DNA of 64,000 bases from assembly GCF_047948215.1 (NCBI RefSeq), contig NC_134456.1, positions 63,445,529 through 63,509,528 on the forward strand, written 5' to 3'. The first letter of the stretch is position 1; each line of letters opens with the position of its first letter. Shown here one piece after another: positions 48,473-58,609 of this stretch. Position numbers and translations under genes: made by a program. This DNA is from Lycorma delicatula. Lineage: Eukaryota > Arthropoda > Insecta > Hemiptera > Fulgoridae. Under the pieces are notes generated by a model. It saw only the letters and a program-made list of their open reading frames with translations. It ran no database searches and was not told the origin of the DNA.

Positions 48473-49258
48473 CCTACACTACATCATCTTCTTTATATAA
48501 TCTCTCTAAAGCAACTAGAATTTTACAAATTCTAATTTTCAGTAATCTCTTCTAACCTCACATCTAAAACAACCCCTACATTTGTTTGCCGTGCTTTCCT
48601 TTATCAATGCACTAAGCTAAACGCTATACAATTAAAAAAAAAAAAAAATATTCGAAAACTTGAATGTTTGACTGTTACTGGCAGATAAATTTTTTGTATG
48701 AAAATTTTCCTTTCTTTACTTTTTTGTTTTTTTATTTTTTAAATAATAAAATATTGTAGCTTATGGATTTTATATTTTTCTGTCATTGTATTTAACCCCT
48801 CATCATCCATTCCTTTTTAGTTTTGTTGTATTTTTTTTTTTAGGTTTCAGATTGAATTTTTCTTGTAGCAATAAATTCATACTATTTATTAGTTTTAATT
48901 TGCCTTAGTTGGGCCAAATGAAAAATTTCATTATTGAATGACAAAATTCTTCAACTACTAGCCAATTCCGAAATATAAAAAAAATTATCTTATGTAATAT
49001 ATCATAATGTTTTGGTATAAGGAAAGTTCATAATTATATTTGAAAAAAAAATATAGAAGTTATTCTAATAATAGTTTTTTAAGCACGTTAAGTATTCGGT
49101 TTAACCTAATAAATAATAAAATGTCAATACAGATAATATTCTTTAGTATTATTAAATAACTTAACAAAAGTCCGCTTAAAATTACTATAGTCCAGTGGTA
49201 CTTAATTTAAATCTTTATGAACACAGAAACAAATACATAATTCGTTTTTATTAATTAC

Positions 49259-49327
49259 CTTCCCTTTCGCCTTTCCAGCGTGTTTTTGGACAGATTTAGC
49301 AATCAAAGAGCCCTTTCTTTCCGCCAT
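49259..49327 (-). CDS. Amph: Amphiphysin (Amph/BIN family), first coding exon
   Basis: The minus strand from the ATG at 49327 reads 23 codons beginning MAERKGSLIAKSVQKHAG, then ends in AAG followed directly by GTAATT, a splice donor in phase 0. Insect amphiphysins begin with a very similar stretch (the shared core is AKSVQKHAG followed by AK.K), and the vertebrate BIN1 first exon, as I recall it, also ends just before V-L-Q. In the family this segment is the start of helix 0, the amphipathic helix of the N-BAR domain that inserts into membranes. Amphiphysin senses and bends membranes, at muscle T-tubules in flies. The start has a purine at -3 and G at +4 (AGAAGATGGCG). The exon lies in a local GC-rich island within AT-rich DNA. 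A Gly stands where I expect Glu near the exon end (AKGK rather than AKEK). Only this exon was found, so the rest of the gene lies beyond the left edge or in an unrecognised exon. Identification rests on remembered family sequence, not a search. Confidence 0.85.
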
Positions 49328-49560
49328 CTTCTGATCACTGCTGGGAAAGCAACTTAAACCACTTTTAATTCCTTCCGCCGACTAAACTAGAAAAGGGAAC
49401 GAACAAGGAACGTTTCGTACACACGCGAAGTAAAGAAAAAAAACTGCCTTCCACAGCACACCAGGGTCGGCACTGCGCGAGCGACAGTGCTCTCTCTCCA
49501 TCGCAGCCTTGTGTGCGCATGTGCACAACAGCTAAACACCACGTCGCTGGAAATGTGAAG
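49328..49560 (-). promoter_or_regulatory. Likely Amph promoter and 5'UTR
   Basis: This 230-bp stretch directly upstream of the Amph start is clearly richer in G+C and CpG than its surroundings. It holds a GAGA-type run (49491-49500, GGAGAGAG on the gene strand), a near-palindrome GTGCGCATGTGCAC (49513-49525) resembling an NRF-1-like site, and a hairpin with arms GCACTG/CAGTGC at 49470-49490. No convincing TATA box is seen, so a dispersed or initiator-driven start is possible. The transcription start is not resolved. Confidence 0.55.
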
Positions 49561-49794
49561 TGCGCAGTCCTATACAAAGATTTTTTTTATCTTTTTCATA
49601 AACTGGGGGATGGCTACTGACATTAAGCTTAAGGATTATATATTGTGCAAGTATAAAGAAAGAATTAGAGAAAAAAGGACTCCTTATATTAAATATTATC
49701 GATAATATCAAGTAGAAATAGGGGATGCTGCAGTTCCACGGTGCCAATAAGCAAGCCGCCACTGTGGGAAAATGAAATTTCCATTTCTTATTCC
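49561..49794. other. Upstream flank of Amph
   Basis: AT-rich flank between the promoter island and the SINE B copy. A minus-strand 76-codon frame (49532-49762) has no recognised content. An inverted repeat TTCCCAC.GTGGGAA lies at 49789-49804. Confidence 0.4.
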
Positions 49795-49910
49795 CACGGT
49801 GGGAATATGCAATGGAAATTTTATAGCATATGAAAAATGTTATTCCTGACTGGGATTCAAATACGGGATCTCCGGATGAAAAACTGCGGCCCTAACATTC
49901 TGAAACAGAG
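49795..49910 (-). mobile_element. tRNA-derived SINE (family B), copy 3
   Basis: On the minus strand: TTAGGGCCGCAGTTTTTCATCCGGAGATCCCGTATTTGAATCCC in part, with anticodon-arm-like TTTTTCATCCGGAG and B-box-like TATTTGAATCCC, then CAGTCAGGAATAACATTTTTCATATGC. Head matches the copy at 29491 and tail the copy at 36986. It lies about 0.5 kb upstream of the Amph start, in the same orientation as the gene. Confidence 0.65.
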
Positions 49911-52199
49911 TTTTTAGCACCTCAAATGTATGCTTCAAGAAGTTGCTCTTCCTTCAACAATCTAAGACTAGAGCTTCTTCAAGAAAATTCCTCATCCTTC
50001 GCTAGAAATGGTTAGCTACTATGAAATGTGCAGTCAACTGATTTATAAATTGTTGTATTCAGTTCTTCAATGGAAGGAACTAATTTGGTTACAATAATAT
50101 TAATTTTTATTCAGCTGCGTTATAAATTTTATTTTTTTTTATGTTGAAATATATACCAATGTACTAATATGCTTAAAAATATTTAATGTTGTCCTCAAAA
50201 TTATATGAAGCAAGAAGTAGGCGCTTAACTAAAACCTTTCTACTGTAACATTGTATACGTTTTATATCGATTAATACTGTGAAAAGAACAGAATAATTCA
50301 TTTCAGAAAATAGAGTATATAAAAAAAACACAACTGCTATTTTTCACATAAATTTCAGGACTTTTATTTCCAATTTAATATCTAAAAACACATCGACCTA
50401 CATTTAAAAAAATATGTTAGGACACTGTAATAAGTAGGTTACTGAAATAATATCGTTTCAGATTTATTAAATGTATCGCAAGTTTGAGACATTTAAACGA
50501 AATTAAAAAATAAAGAAACTTTATAATGTATCATTAAAATTCGTTGCTATCTAAACGGCATAATAAAATCATTTCAAATGTGTATATTTGTACTTAATTC
50601 AGCATTCTTTAAAAAAATAAATAAAATAGTTTAATAATATAGTGGAGCTGTACTGTATAAATTTTTATATTAAAGAATAATACACGTATTTTATCTAATC
50701 AGTCTATTTGCACTTTTATTGAAAAGCAATAAATTATCATTTCCAACATTAATTTTGTAGAATTCTAACAATAACTAATACGTATATTCACATTGGTTTC
50801 ATTATTTATGAATAATTAAATAATATTGTGTATGATAATTATATTCCATTTTGTTTTATATTTATAATAAAGCATAAAATAGGTAAATACGAACCCCCGC
50901 AAACGCACGCATATAATCTCTTACATATGTCTTATTTACTTTTTATAAGCACTTCTTATATACATAAAGTACAATATGTATTATAAAAGTGTGAAAAGAA
51001 ATAACACTTTTGGCTAGATTTTGTTGAACATTATGAGTTTTTCGTGTAATTTGATGAAAGGAACCAGAGTGGTGCCATTAAGGCAGAGAGAGATGCTTCA
51101 ATGTTATCATATCTCAGTAAGGTAGCGAAGCAAGAAATATGATAAGGGTGCGGCATTGTTGGCCCATTGTATAATTCTACAAGCGAAATTCTGGTTTCTT
51201 GTCTTAATGATGCGACATTTAATGTAATGCAACTAAAGTAAAAGTGTATAATAACACTCAAGAATACAAATACAAGCTCAAACGTGTACAATAAATAAGC
51301 TACTCAATAAACATTACTGTCACATTCATATATTCACACACGAGCTTTCATATGATACATGATTAAAATACCACACAAAAGACTGAATATGTATAACGTT
51401 TTTTAACAACGAGAGTGTACAAAACATTCACAACTTTCGGATTTGGCGCATTATATATAATCGACGTTCTAAAAACGATGTAATTGTAAATAAAAATATG
51501 TAATTGTAAATCAAAATACATAACAGTTATTTTTGATGTTATGAATAGTTGAAATACTTTGATGCAATTTTCCAATATTTCTATTATCTGCCTCTTTAAT
51601 TCTCAAACTTATTTCTACCTTGTACAAACTCAGTTGTTTATTTTATATATTTCAGTCTTAGTCTTTCCGTGCTGTTTTTACTATCTATTACCAAATTAAT
51701 TTAATCTGGTTCACCTTCTTTCACAATTTTCATGCACACTTCTTTCCTTATCTAAAACATAATTTTGACTTCTCAGCTCAACTAATTTTTGACAAAGTGT
51801 GATTACTAAAGGAAAAAATTTACAGATTTCAAAAGCTTTCATTTCTTCCTTTTTGATTTTGTTTTCATATTTGGTTCCATAAACTGCTATATATAAAAAA
51901 TCTTAAAAAAGATCTTAATAGGCTCGTATTTGATTCAATTTTAGGGATGAATTTCTCTTTGTTTGTTCCAATCCACTTTTAACATCTACTTCACCCATCA
52001 TTTGTTATTTTAAAGTATTTAAATTAACAAATGTTTGTTTTTCCTACGTCAAAATTAAATGTATTACGAATTATTTTCTAAATTTTGTGAATATAAGGAT
52101 GATCCCTTCTGCTTATAATAAAACTTAGAAAAATTGTGTTTTGCAGCTAACAAAATATTGTTGACAAACATTCGAGTTATTGTAAACAATTAACCCTTT
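49911..52199. other. AT-rich upstream stretch without recognised gene
   Basis: A less AT-rich piece at 51050-51210 contains a plus-strand frame (RTRVVPLRQREMLQCYHIS) faintly like a zinc-knuckle region, too weak to call. Two direct copies of ATGTAATTGTAAAT.AAAATA at 51478-51520. Otherwise featureless. Confidence 0.5.
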
Positions 52200-52415
52200 C
52201 TTTTCTTTTTTTTCCTGTTTAGCCTCCGGTAACTACCGTTTTTAGATAATACTTCAGAGGATGATATGTATGAGTGTAAATGAAGTGTGGTCTTGTACAT
52301 TCTCAGTTCAACCAATCCTGAGATGTGTGGTTAATTGAAACCCAACCACCAAAGAACACCGGTATCCACGATCTAGCATTCAAATCCATGTAAAAATAAC
52401 TGGCTTTACTAAGAC
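52200..52415 (-). mobile_element. tRNA-derived SINE (family A), copy 3, head missing
   Basis: The body and A-rich tail (plus-strand CTTTTTTTTCCTGTTTAGCC at the left) match the copies at 10800 and 12652, including ACCGGTATCCACGATCTAGC. The similarity stops at 52415 inside the tRNA-like head, exactly where the TTAA-flanked MITE begins, and the rest of the head is not found on the far side. CAATTAAC at 52189 and 52545 might be the remains of a target duplication (weak). Confidence 0.85.
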
Positions 52416-52537
52416 TTAACCCGGAAGTACGCTTTCGCACCGTAATGCAAGGTGATAATATTTATTATTACTAATTTGTTTTTAATAAAAATAAATTAAT
52501 AATTTACTATAGTGCGCAAGCGTACTGCCGGGTTTAA
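52416..52537. mobile_element. TTAA-flanked MITE (piggyBac-like)
   Basis: A 114-bp element lies between TTAA at 52416-52419 and TTAA at 52534-52537. Its ends, CCCGGAAGTACGCTTTCGCAC (52420-52440) in part and GTGCGCAAGCGTACTGCCGGG (52512-52532), are inverted repeats with 19 of 21 positions matching. TTAA target duplication and ends starting CCC fit non-autonomous piggyBac-type elements. The interior is AT-rich and non-coding. One extra T sits before the right TTAA. Confidence 0.8.
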
Positions 52538-54110
52538 TTGTCTGCAATTAACAGACAATAACAAACAGACTCGTCTGTTTGTCTACGGATTTTTACAAAT
52601 GAGATGACATTTTGTTCAAAATAAAATGCTTAGTAATTTTTTTAATAAGTAAGAATTTGATCAAACAAATAATTACAACGATATTGAAGATTAAAAAATT
52701 AAGATACCATTTTGAAGTTCTTGAAGGTGTAGTTTTCAAAATTTTTTATTTTGTAGAACAAGACATTAGTCTTAGATTTGCCAAATTTAATTAAGTTAGG
52801 TTCACCCGTTCCTGTGAAATAATAATTTTTTTGTTGAAAATCACAAAACGGCGTCCAGAAGGAGAACAAAGCAAATAGGACTTCTGTCGAAATGAGTTTT
52901 TTTACTCATTTTGGTGTCCTGAATCAGTTCCAGAAGTTCGGCGAATACGTTCCGGAACACTCTGTATGTATTGTTCACACAACTTTGAGGGGTAAAATTT
53001 GATTAGATTTTTGAAAATTTGTTTAGAAATATTATATATTTAAAAGCAATACTAAAAACTTACCACTTAAAAATGTCAAGTATAGTCACACGAATTAGAA
53101 AAGAAATTAAAAAACAAACATTTTGCTGCCTCAAAACCCGAACCATAGGTTAAATTGATAGTTAAATAAGTATAAAATAAAGTACTTTTGGGTCATAAGT
53201 GTCAGATCAGTAAAATATGAAAACAATTTTTCAGGTGATCTGATTTTTTTCCTTAAATTACTCAAACACTGACCAACTAGATTTTAGAGTGCTTTCGTTA
53301 GCCTTTAACTGATCATATCATTGATGTTGTTTAAAGGTTCCAGCTTTACAATGAGATAATAATTTTATGATTCAATAGTAAAATATTTTTTCACGTAGAT
53401 TTTATCGCAAATGTTTATAAAAATAGAATAAACATAATATTAAAATTATGGTTTAAATCGGTATATTGAATCAGTTTACCCCTATTACACGTGTACAACG
53501 TGAGATCTGTTTACGTAACTGATAAGTGATTTGTTTTTCTAAAACTGGCTGTTTTTTCAATTTATTTACACATATGGTTTGTAAAACCGAATTGTGCATC
53601 AGTTAGAACAAGTAATGCTAAAAATATTAAAATAAATTTCAGTAAATTGAAATCTATTTAAACAAATATTTACGTACATGAATTTTAAGATTGTAGAATT
53701 TAGTATGTATATTTAGGTGAAAAGATTGTCATATATTAGAAAAGAAAGGAAAAATGCCAACCGATCTAAATGTATATGTGAATTCATTTTAGAAATATAA
53801 AAACTCAGTTGTAGATTTAATTGCATATCAAATTTATAATAAACTAAATATGGGAAATATAGCATTGTCTTCATGCATTCTTTATTACAGTGAAATAACC
53901 AGATTAGTTCCATTTTATTTTATAAAATTATCGGTCAGTAACTAGTACAGTTCTTAGATTTCAACACTTTTTTCTGAAAACATTAACTAAACTTTATTTT
54001 AGGTAACTTGTACTTAGCTAAAATTTTAGGTTTATCGTAACAAAAAAAAAAAAATGCTGTAAAGAAAGTTAACCATAAAAAGATAAATAAGTAGGATAAT
54101 GATTGATTTT
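52538..54110. other. AT-rich stretch with palindrome cluster
   Basis: ATTGTCTG/CAGACAAT (52537-52560) is followed by ACAAACAGAC/GTCTGTTTGT with a 2-nt loop (52562-52583). Another inverted repeat, AAATGAG/CTCATTT, is near 52891-52912. No gene recognised; the 60-70 codon frames are chance-like. Confidence 0.5.
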
Positions 54111-54340
54111 GCATTCACTGAAAGAGGTCAGGTGCCATTAAAAGGTCTGGGAAAGGTCCCCTCTGTGAACTCTGTGTTTGGTATTTGGATCACCATACCG
54201 GCATCGGTAGAGATGTGAGTGATCCGAGTTCTTTTCTTCACCCTTATCCCTCGGGAAATGTGGAGCGTTCACTGAATACAAGAATTACAACCCTAAGGGA
54301 TAGAGTTGTCTAGCGGGGACCGCATCAACCGCCAATCTTC
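54111..54340. repeat. GC-richer unplaced segment
   Basis: About 230 bases clearly richer in G+C than the flanks (GGGAAAGGTCCCCTCTGTGA, CGGCATCGGTAGAGATGTGA, GTCTAGCGGGGACCGCATCA). It reads like the UTR of a retroelement, but no second copy is in the window and no coding motif was found. Confidence 0.3.
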
Positions 54341-55435
54341 TGTTCTTCATGAATTATTTCACTCGCTTCCGTGTTTTGAATATTGCTTATACATTTGAAA
54401 ACTTGATTTTTTTCAATTTATGAATAGTAAACTTATAAAAAACCAAAATGTGTTTGGAAGTTTATTTAATTAATTCTTAATATGTCGCTCTGAGAAATAA
54501 CGATTTTTAAATTTAAAAAAAAGAAAAGTTGAATTTATTTAATCAAAATATAATAGCTATACTAACATTTATAATAATAATAATGATAAAACTTAATTTC
54601 AGAAATACATTTATTTGCAAATTGTATTATTGCTTGTTGACAATACAACTACAAATTATATTACAGCCGCTTCAATATTAATCAGTAGACAACCTTTTTG
54701 ACTAAGCATTATTAACTGTTTAACAATAAAAAAATGTCCAACAAAATCTAGTATATCTTTTTTTCCTGTTAATTACATAAGAATGGATAAAAAATGACTA
54801 TTAAACGATGGCTAAATTTTCAGTGTATAGTAGTTTATTATTACTTCTAAAAGTTTATTTTTTAGATAAGATTCAAAATATAAACATTTTAAATACGGTA
54901 TAACAATGTTTCTGGGTACAAACTAAAATTCCAATGATTTGTACAGGTATAAAGAAGTCGGTATTACAGTAAAAATAAAACTATTAAATGAACTGCTATA
55001 AATGACAAAATGAAAATTTTATCAATTTAATAAATTAAATTATCATAATAAAATCAGTCATGTTTATAGTTATAATAATATCATAATTAGAATATAATTA
55101 AATATATTAATATATTTATTAAAAGTTAGTATAGTAATATCATTATTAATTGTAGTAATAAATTGATGTTCAATTACAAGTGAAACAGAAAGGTAAAAAT
55201 ATTACGTATATAAAACTAGGCCGTAAAAGATAAGAAAATACGTAGTCAATCTTCAAACCAAACGACCATAAGTTATGCATAAATTTATCAAATAATTTAA
55301 ATTTTTTTAATATTATTTATTAAAATATATTTCTCACATTTATTATATAATACTTATTAATCAAACTAGTACCATCGGTACTAAAAATGATGTTTTGAAT
55401 TTCGGGATATATACATTACAATTATCAGCCATTCT
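54341..55435. other. Very AT-rich stretch
   Basis: Nothing recognised apart from short A/T repeats. Confidence 0.6.
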
Positions 55436-55560
55436 CTTTACTTCCTTGTACGAAGTAAAGAAAGTTATACGGAAATATCCATTTTGACCATCCCTCAATC
55501 CATTTTGACTAGTTTCGGCGTGACGTCTGTACTGATTACCTTACATGTAATTTTTTTAAG
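55436..55560 (+). repeat. Dispersed repeat family C, short copy
   Basis: Starts with a perfect 9-bp hairpin CTTTACTTC/GAAGTAAAG (55436-55460). GGAAATATCCATTTTGACCA then AATCCATTTTGACTAGTTT and GTCTGTAC match 16366-16432. The hairpin is absent at 16363, where a tRNA-like sequence sits instead. Confidence 0.6.
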
Positions 55561-56950
55561 GAACTTTTGAAGCATATACTTCAAAATGCATTTTGGGGAT
55601 TATATACGGGATTATAACATTTACATATATATATACAAAATATTATAATTTTTTTTTAATATTTAGATGAAGCTTCCTGAGTGTACTTGAGAGCTTGAGC
55701 TGCAGACGGTCTGAACCCATCGTTCAAATAATCTGTTACGTCCTTTCTTTATAAAAGAGTATAAGCTTCTATAATATTTCGGTAAGTTTTTTACATACTC
55801 TGAGTGTCCTTTATTCGGTAATACTTTCAAAAACACAAAAGCACAGGTACTACGTATATTTTAACGTTTATTAAATCTCTTTCTATATATGTTAATAAAA
55901 TATTTATAGAACGTTTTGATTTCTGTAACGAGTTGTTGATGTACACTGCTGTATGTAAATTGACGACGTACGATTTGTGTTAAGTGTGCACTAATACGTT
56001 TCATCGAGTTGGTAACTATAAATTTTCCAGAACTGTGACATCTGTCATCACTGTACGGTTGTGACAAGTATATGAAAATGGGTACAGAATCGTTTGCGAA
56101 CGTTACTTGTGTACGTTTTAGCTTACTTTATACCCTTGACAGTTCAGAGTTTAGTTTAGTTCACGTCGTACCTCGAAACTTAACAAATGTCACTTACATT
56201 AAAAACTTCTTAATATATGAATGTCTTACCATAAAACTTTCTGATAACTACTTAGGCCAAGTAAGCTTTTAATACACACAAACAGATAACACATACACAC
56301 ACACACACACACTCTTATGTTTATAATTAACTTTACTGGTATAAATATGTATATGGCCGTATAATGAAAGATTCCTTAGAAAACAGCAACAACTAAATGA
56401 AATCGAACAGGCTAGAGGAAAACAATGAAAAATGTAGTCAGCAGTTTATTGCAATTCCTGTAACTATCAACTTTTTTCTCTGATAGACGACACTAACTTC
56501 AGTAAACTGAGAAATCTGTGAGGTTCAGCAAATGAAAAATAGTAAAATCTTGTGTTTTAGGCGATGAAAGTGTAAAATATTCTTTTTATTTCTTAAACGC
56601 TACTAATTTAAAGATAAATCGTCAGGCTGTAGGAAAGATAAATGGTAATCAAAAATTTACATAATAAAAAAACCCTCTTAACTAGTAAAAAAAAAAAAAA
56701 AAAAAACAATAACGCTTTAACTTAAGACATTATTTCAATTATTATCTTCTTGCTTGTACTTGTAATTTAAAAAAATTACTAAATCCGTATAAGTTACATC
56801 CTTTTATGAATTTTTAAGATTCTTGCTTTAAACTAAAATTTTATTAATAAATTAAGTTATAACTGGTTCTGAAATGTTGAATTATTACGGAACTAAAATG
56901 TTTGCTTTTATTAATCATAACGAACAAATTTTTATTTGGTAACTATCATT
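55561..56950. other. AT-rich stretch with AC and A microsatellites
   Basis: (AC)11-like tract at 56291-56312 and an A-run at 56688-56706. Two divergent 66-68 codon frames at 55861-56067 (minus) and 56072-56272 (plus) lie in a less AT-rich patch but have no recognised motif. Confidence 0.5.
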
Positions 56951-57520
56951 ATAATTTCGTACTGTGATTGGTTAAAACTCACTGTTTTAAGAAGTTTGTT
57001 AACTTGCTGTTTCTGAATGACCATAATATACTTGTATGTGGAAACGCACATGCTTATGACTAATGGAAACCGTTATTTTGAAATTTTTAGGATGTGGTTT
57101 TAACATCGTTTGGGATCAACATATTTCAAAGAATTGTACGTATTGCGATTGTCATAAATAAGATGTATCCCGATTAGTGTGGAGTATTATTCGCTCTTGT
57201 AATTGGTTAAATAATGGGATATTGTGATCGATTGGAATTTATTAATCGGTTAGAAACATTCAATTCTCTGATAAGTATAAATTTACAGTCTCCGATAGGT
57301 CAATTTCATTCATTGGTGTGATCGTTAAATATCGTATTCTTATTGGTTAGAAATCGATGTAGCTTATCGATTAAGCTTATGCAGAAGATGTATAATTAAA
57401 TTTTTTGAAGAGTTGGATATTCTGGCAAGTAAAACTCAAGTAGAAACTGTGATACGGTAGGAAGAATGTGTGTTGTGATTGGTTAGTTTTTATTGGTTTT
57501 GGTTTTTGCCAGGATTAGAA
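56951..57520. promoter_or_regulatory. Cluster of ATTGG (inverted CCAAT) motifs
   Basis: ATTGGTTA or close variants recur near 56967, 57201, 57346 and 57477, with further ATTGG at 57230, 57315 and 57493. It could be a degenerate old satellite or a CCAAT-box cluster. It lies 7-8 kb upstream of Amph. No function can be assigned from sequence alone. Confidence 0.25.
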
Positions 57521-57678
57521 TCGTTTATTGTGGATGGATCATGTTTCATTTGTATACGTATATTATTTCTACGTTGTAAATAAATAAAATTAATAAAATT
57601 GATTTTATAGATGTAAATTTATTTTCATAAAATTAAATTCATATGTTATTTATTCATAAATATTTACGCACGCACTCA

Positions 57679-57693
57679 CTCTCTCTCTTTCTG

Positions 57694-57725
<32 letters not shown>
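57679..57725. repeat. (CT)n microsatellite with ATCT tail
   Basis: CT repeats interrupted by TTT and TG, then ATCTATCTA at 57715-57724. Confidence 0.9.
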
Positions 57726-58609
57726 GTTATTTCTTCATATCCTCCTAATGTCGGAATATCGCATTGTTTTTATTTTCTGTAAAGTTATTCAAATTTTTTT
57801 TGAGATCGACTATTCTCCATACTAGTCATTGTAAACTTATTTTTTGAGCCCAATATCTCTTAACAGTTTTGGTTGGCACTTATAAAGATTATTTTTCACT
57901 TTCCCTTCTTGTCAGCAATTTGCCGATTTCAGATAATAATTACGATAGCTGGTGTTTTTCTTTACTGCATTGAATTTAGAATTGTTATTCAAATTTCTTT
58001 TTTTTTTAAGAGAGAAATCTGTCGTTTATTTTTGGTTGTTATTGTTGTTTATAGTTTCTAGGGGAGTGTAGTGATGCAGTTGATTAGATATATATATATA
58101 TATATATATATAGTACGTATTTACCAGTATATTGTTGGTGACCCAACTAGCTTCGATCACAGGTCGCCAGTTCCTGTAGTCTCAAAATAAGAAATCCTAA
58201 ATAGGTTTAGTTTTCATAACTAAAATTGGGTGAATGATTACTTAATATAATATAAAGATTATTTATTTTTTCATAATAAGATAAAATTGATTTTTAACAT
58301 TTTTGTTTGAATGAAGAGTAACATTTGTATTTTAATCTTTTCTTGATCAGCTATATTCAGATTATAACGTAGTGTGTTCCTGCCACTTTCTGTCTTACTA
58401 TTTTTACAAATATATCTTATCCAATGACGTACCAAACTACTGAAAAACTCACTGAATAAGCAGAGATGCTACTACAGGCTCCAAGTCAGCAAAACAGTAT
58501 CAATACCTTAAGACTTAAAGCATCATATACATCATTCTATTTATTTTTTAAAAATCTACTTTCTAATGAAAGCCATTGTTTTATTTTCAACATTTTAGTC
58601 ATTTGGTTT
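57726..58609. other. AT-rich stretch with TA tract
   Basis: (TA)12 at 58089-58113. The less AT-rich segment 58120-58180 and the last 200 bases may be the 3'UTR of the adjacent minus-strand LINE relic, but this is not demonstrable here. Confidence 0.4.

Larger units (their letters stand above)
1..49258 (-). other. Inferred first intron of Amph (incomplete)
   Basis: A GT donor lies at 49258-49257 right after the first exon. I looked for the expected second exon on the minus strand (the VLQ.LGK and NFNRQQ region and a preceding acceptor) and found no match down to base 1. If that is right, the first intron is longer than 49 kb and every element listed to the left of 49259 is intronic. This is inference: a short or divergent second exon could be missed by eye. 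Confidence 0.45.

Noticed and set aside
49365..49762. Minus-strand frames of 70 and 76 codons upstream of Amph
   Set aside because: They lie in the promoter/5'UTR and flank, have no recognised domain, and one simply exploits the CpG-rich island.
51050..51210. Possible zinc-knuckle ORF1 fragment
   Set aside because: Only a faint CYH-like spacing in one frame with a stop; no supporting neighbouring motifs.
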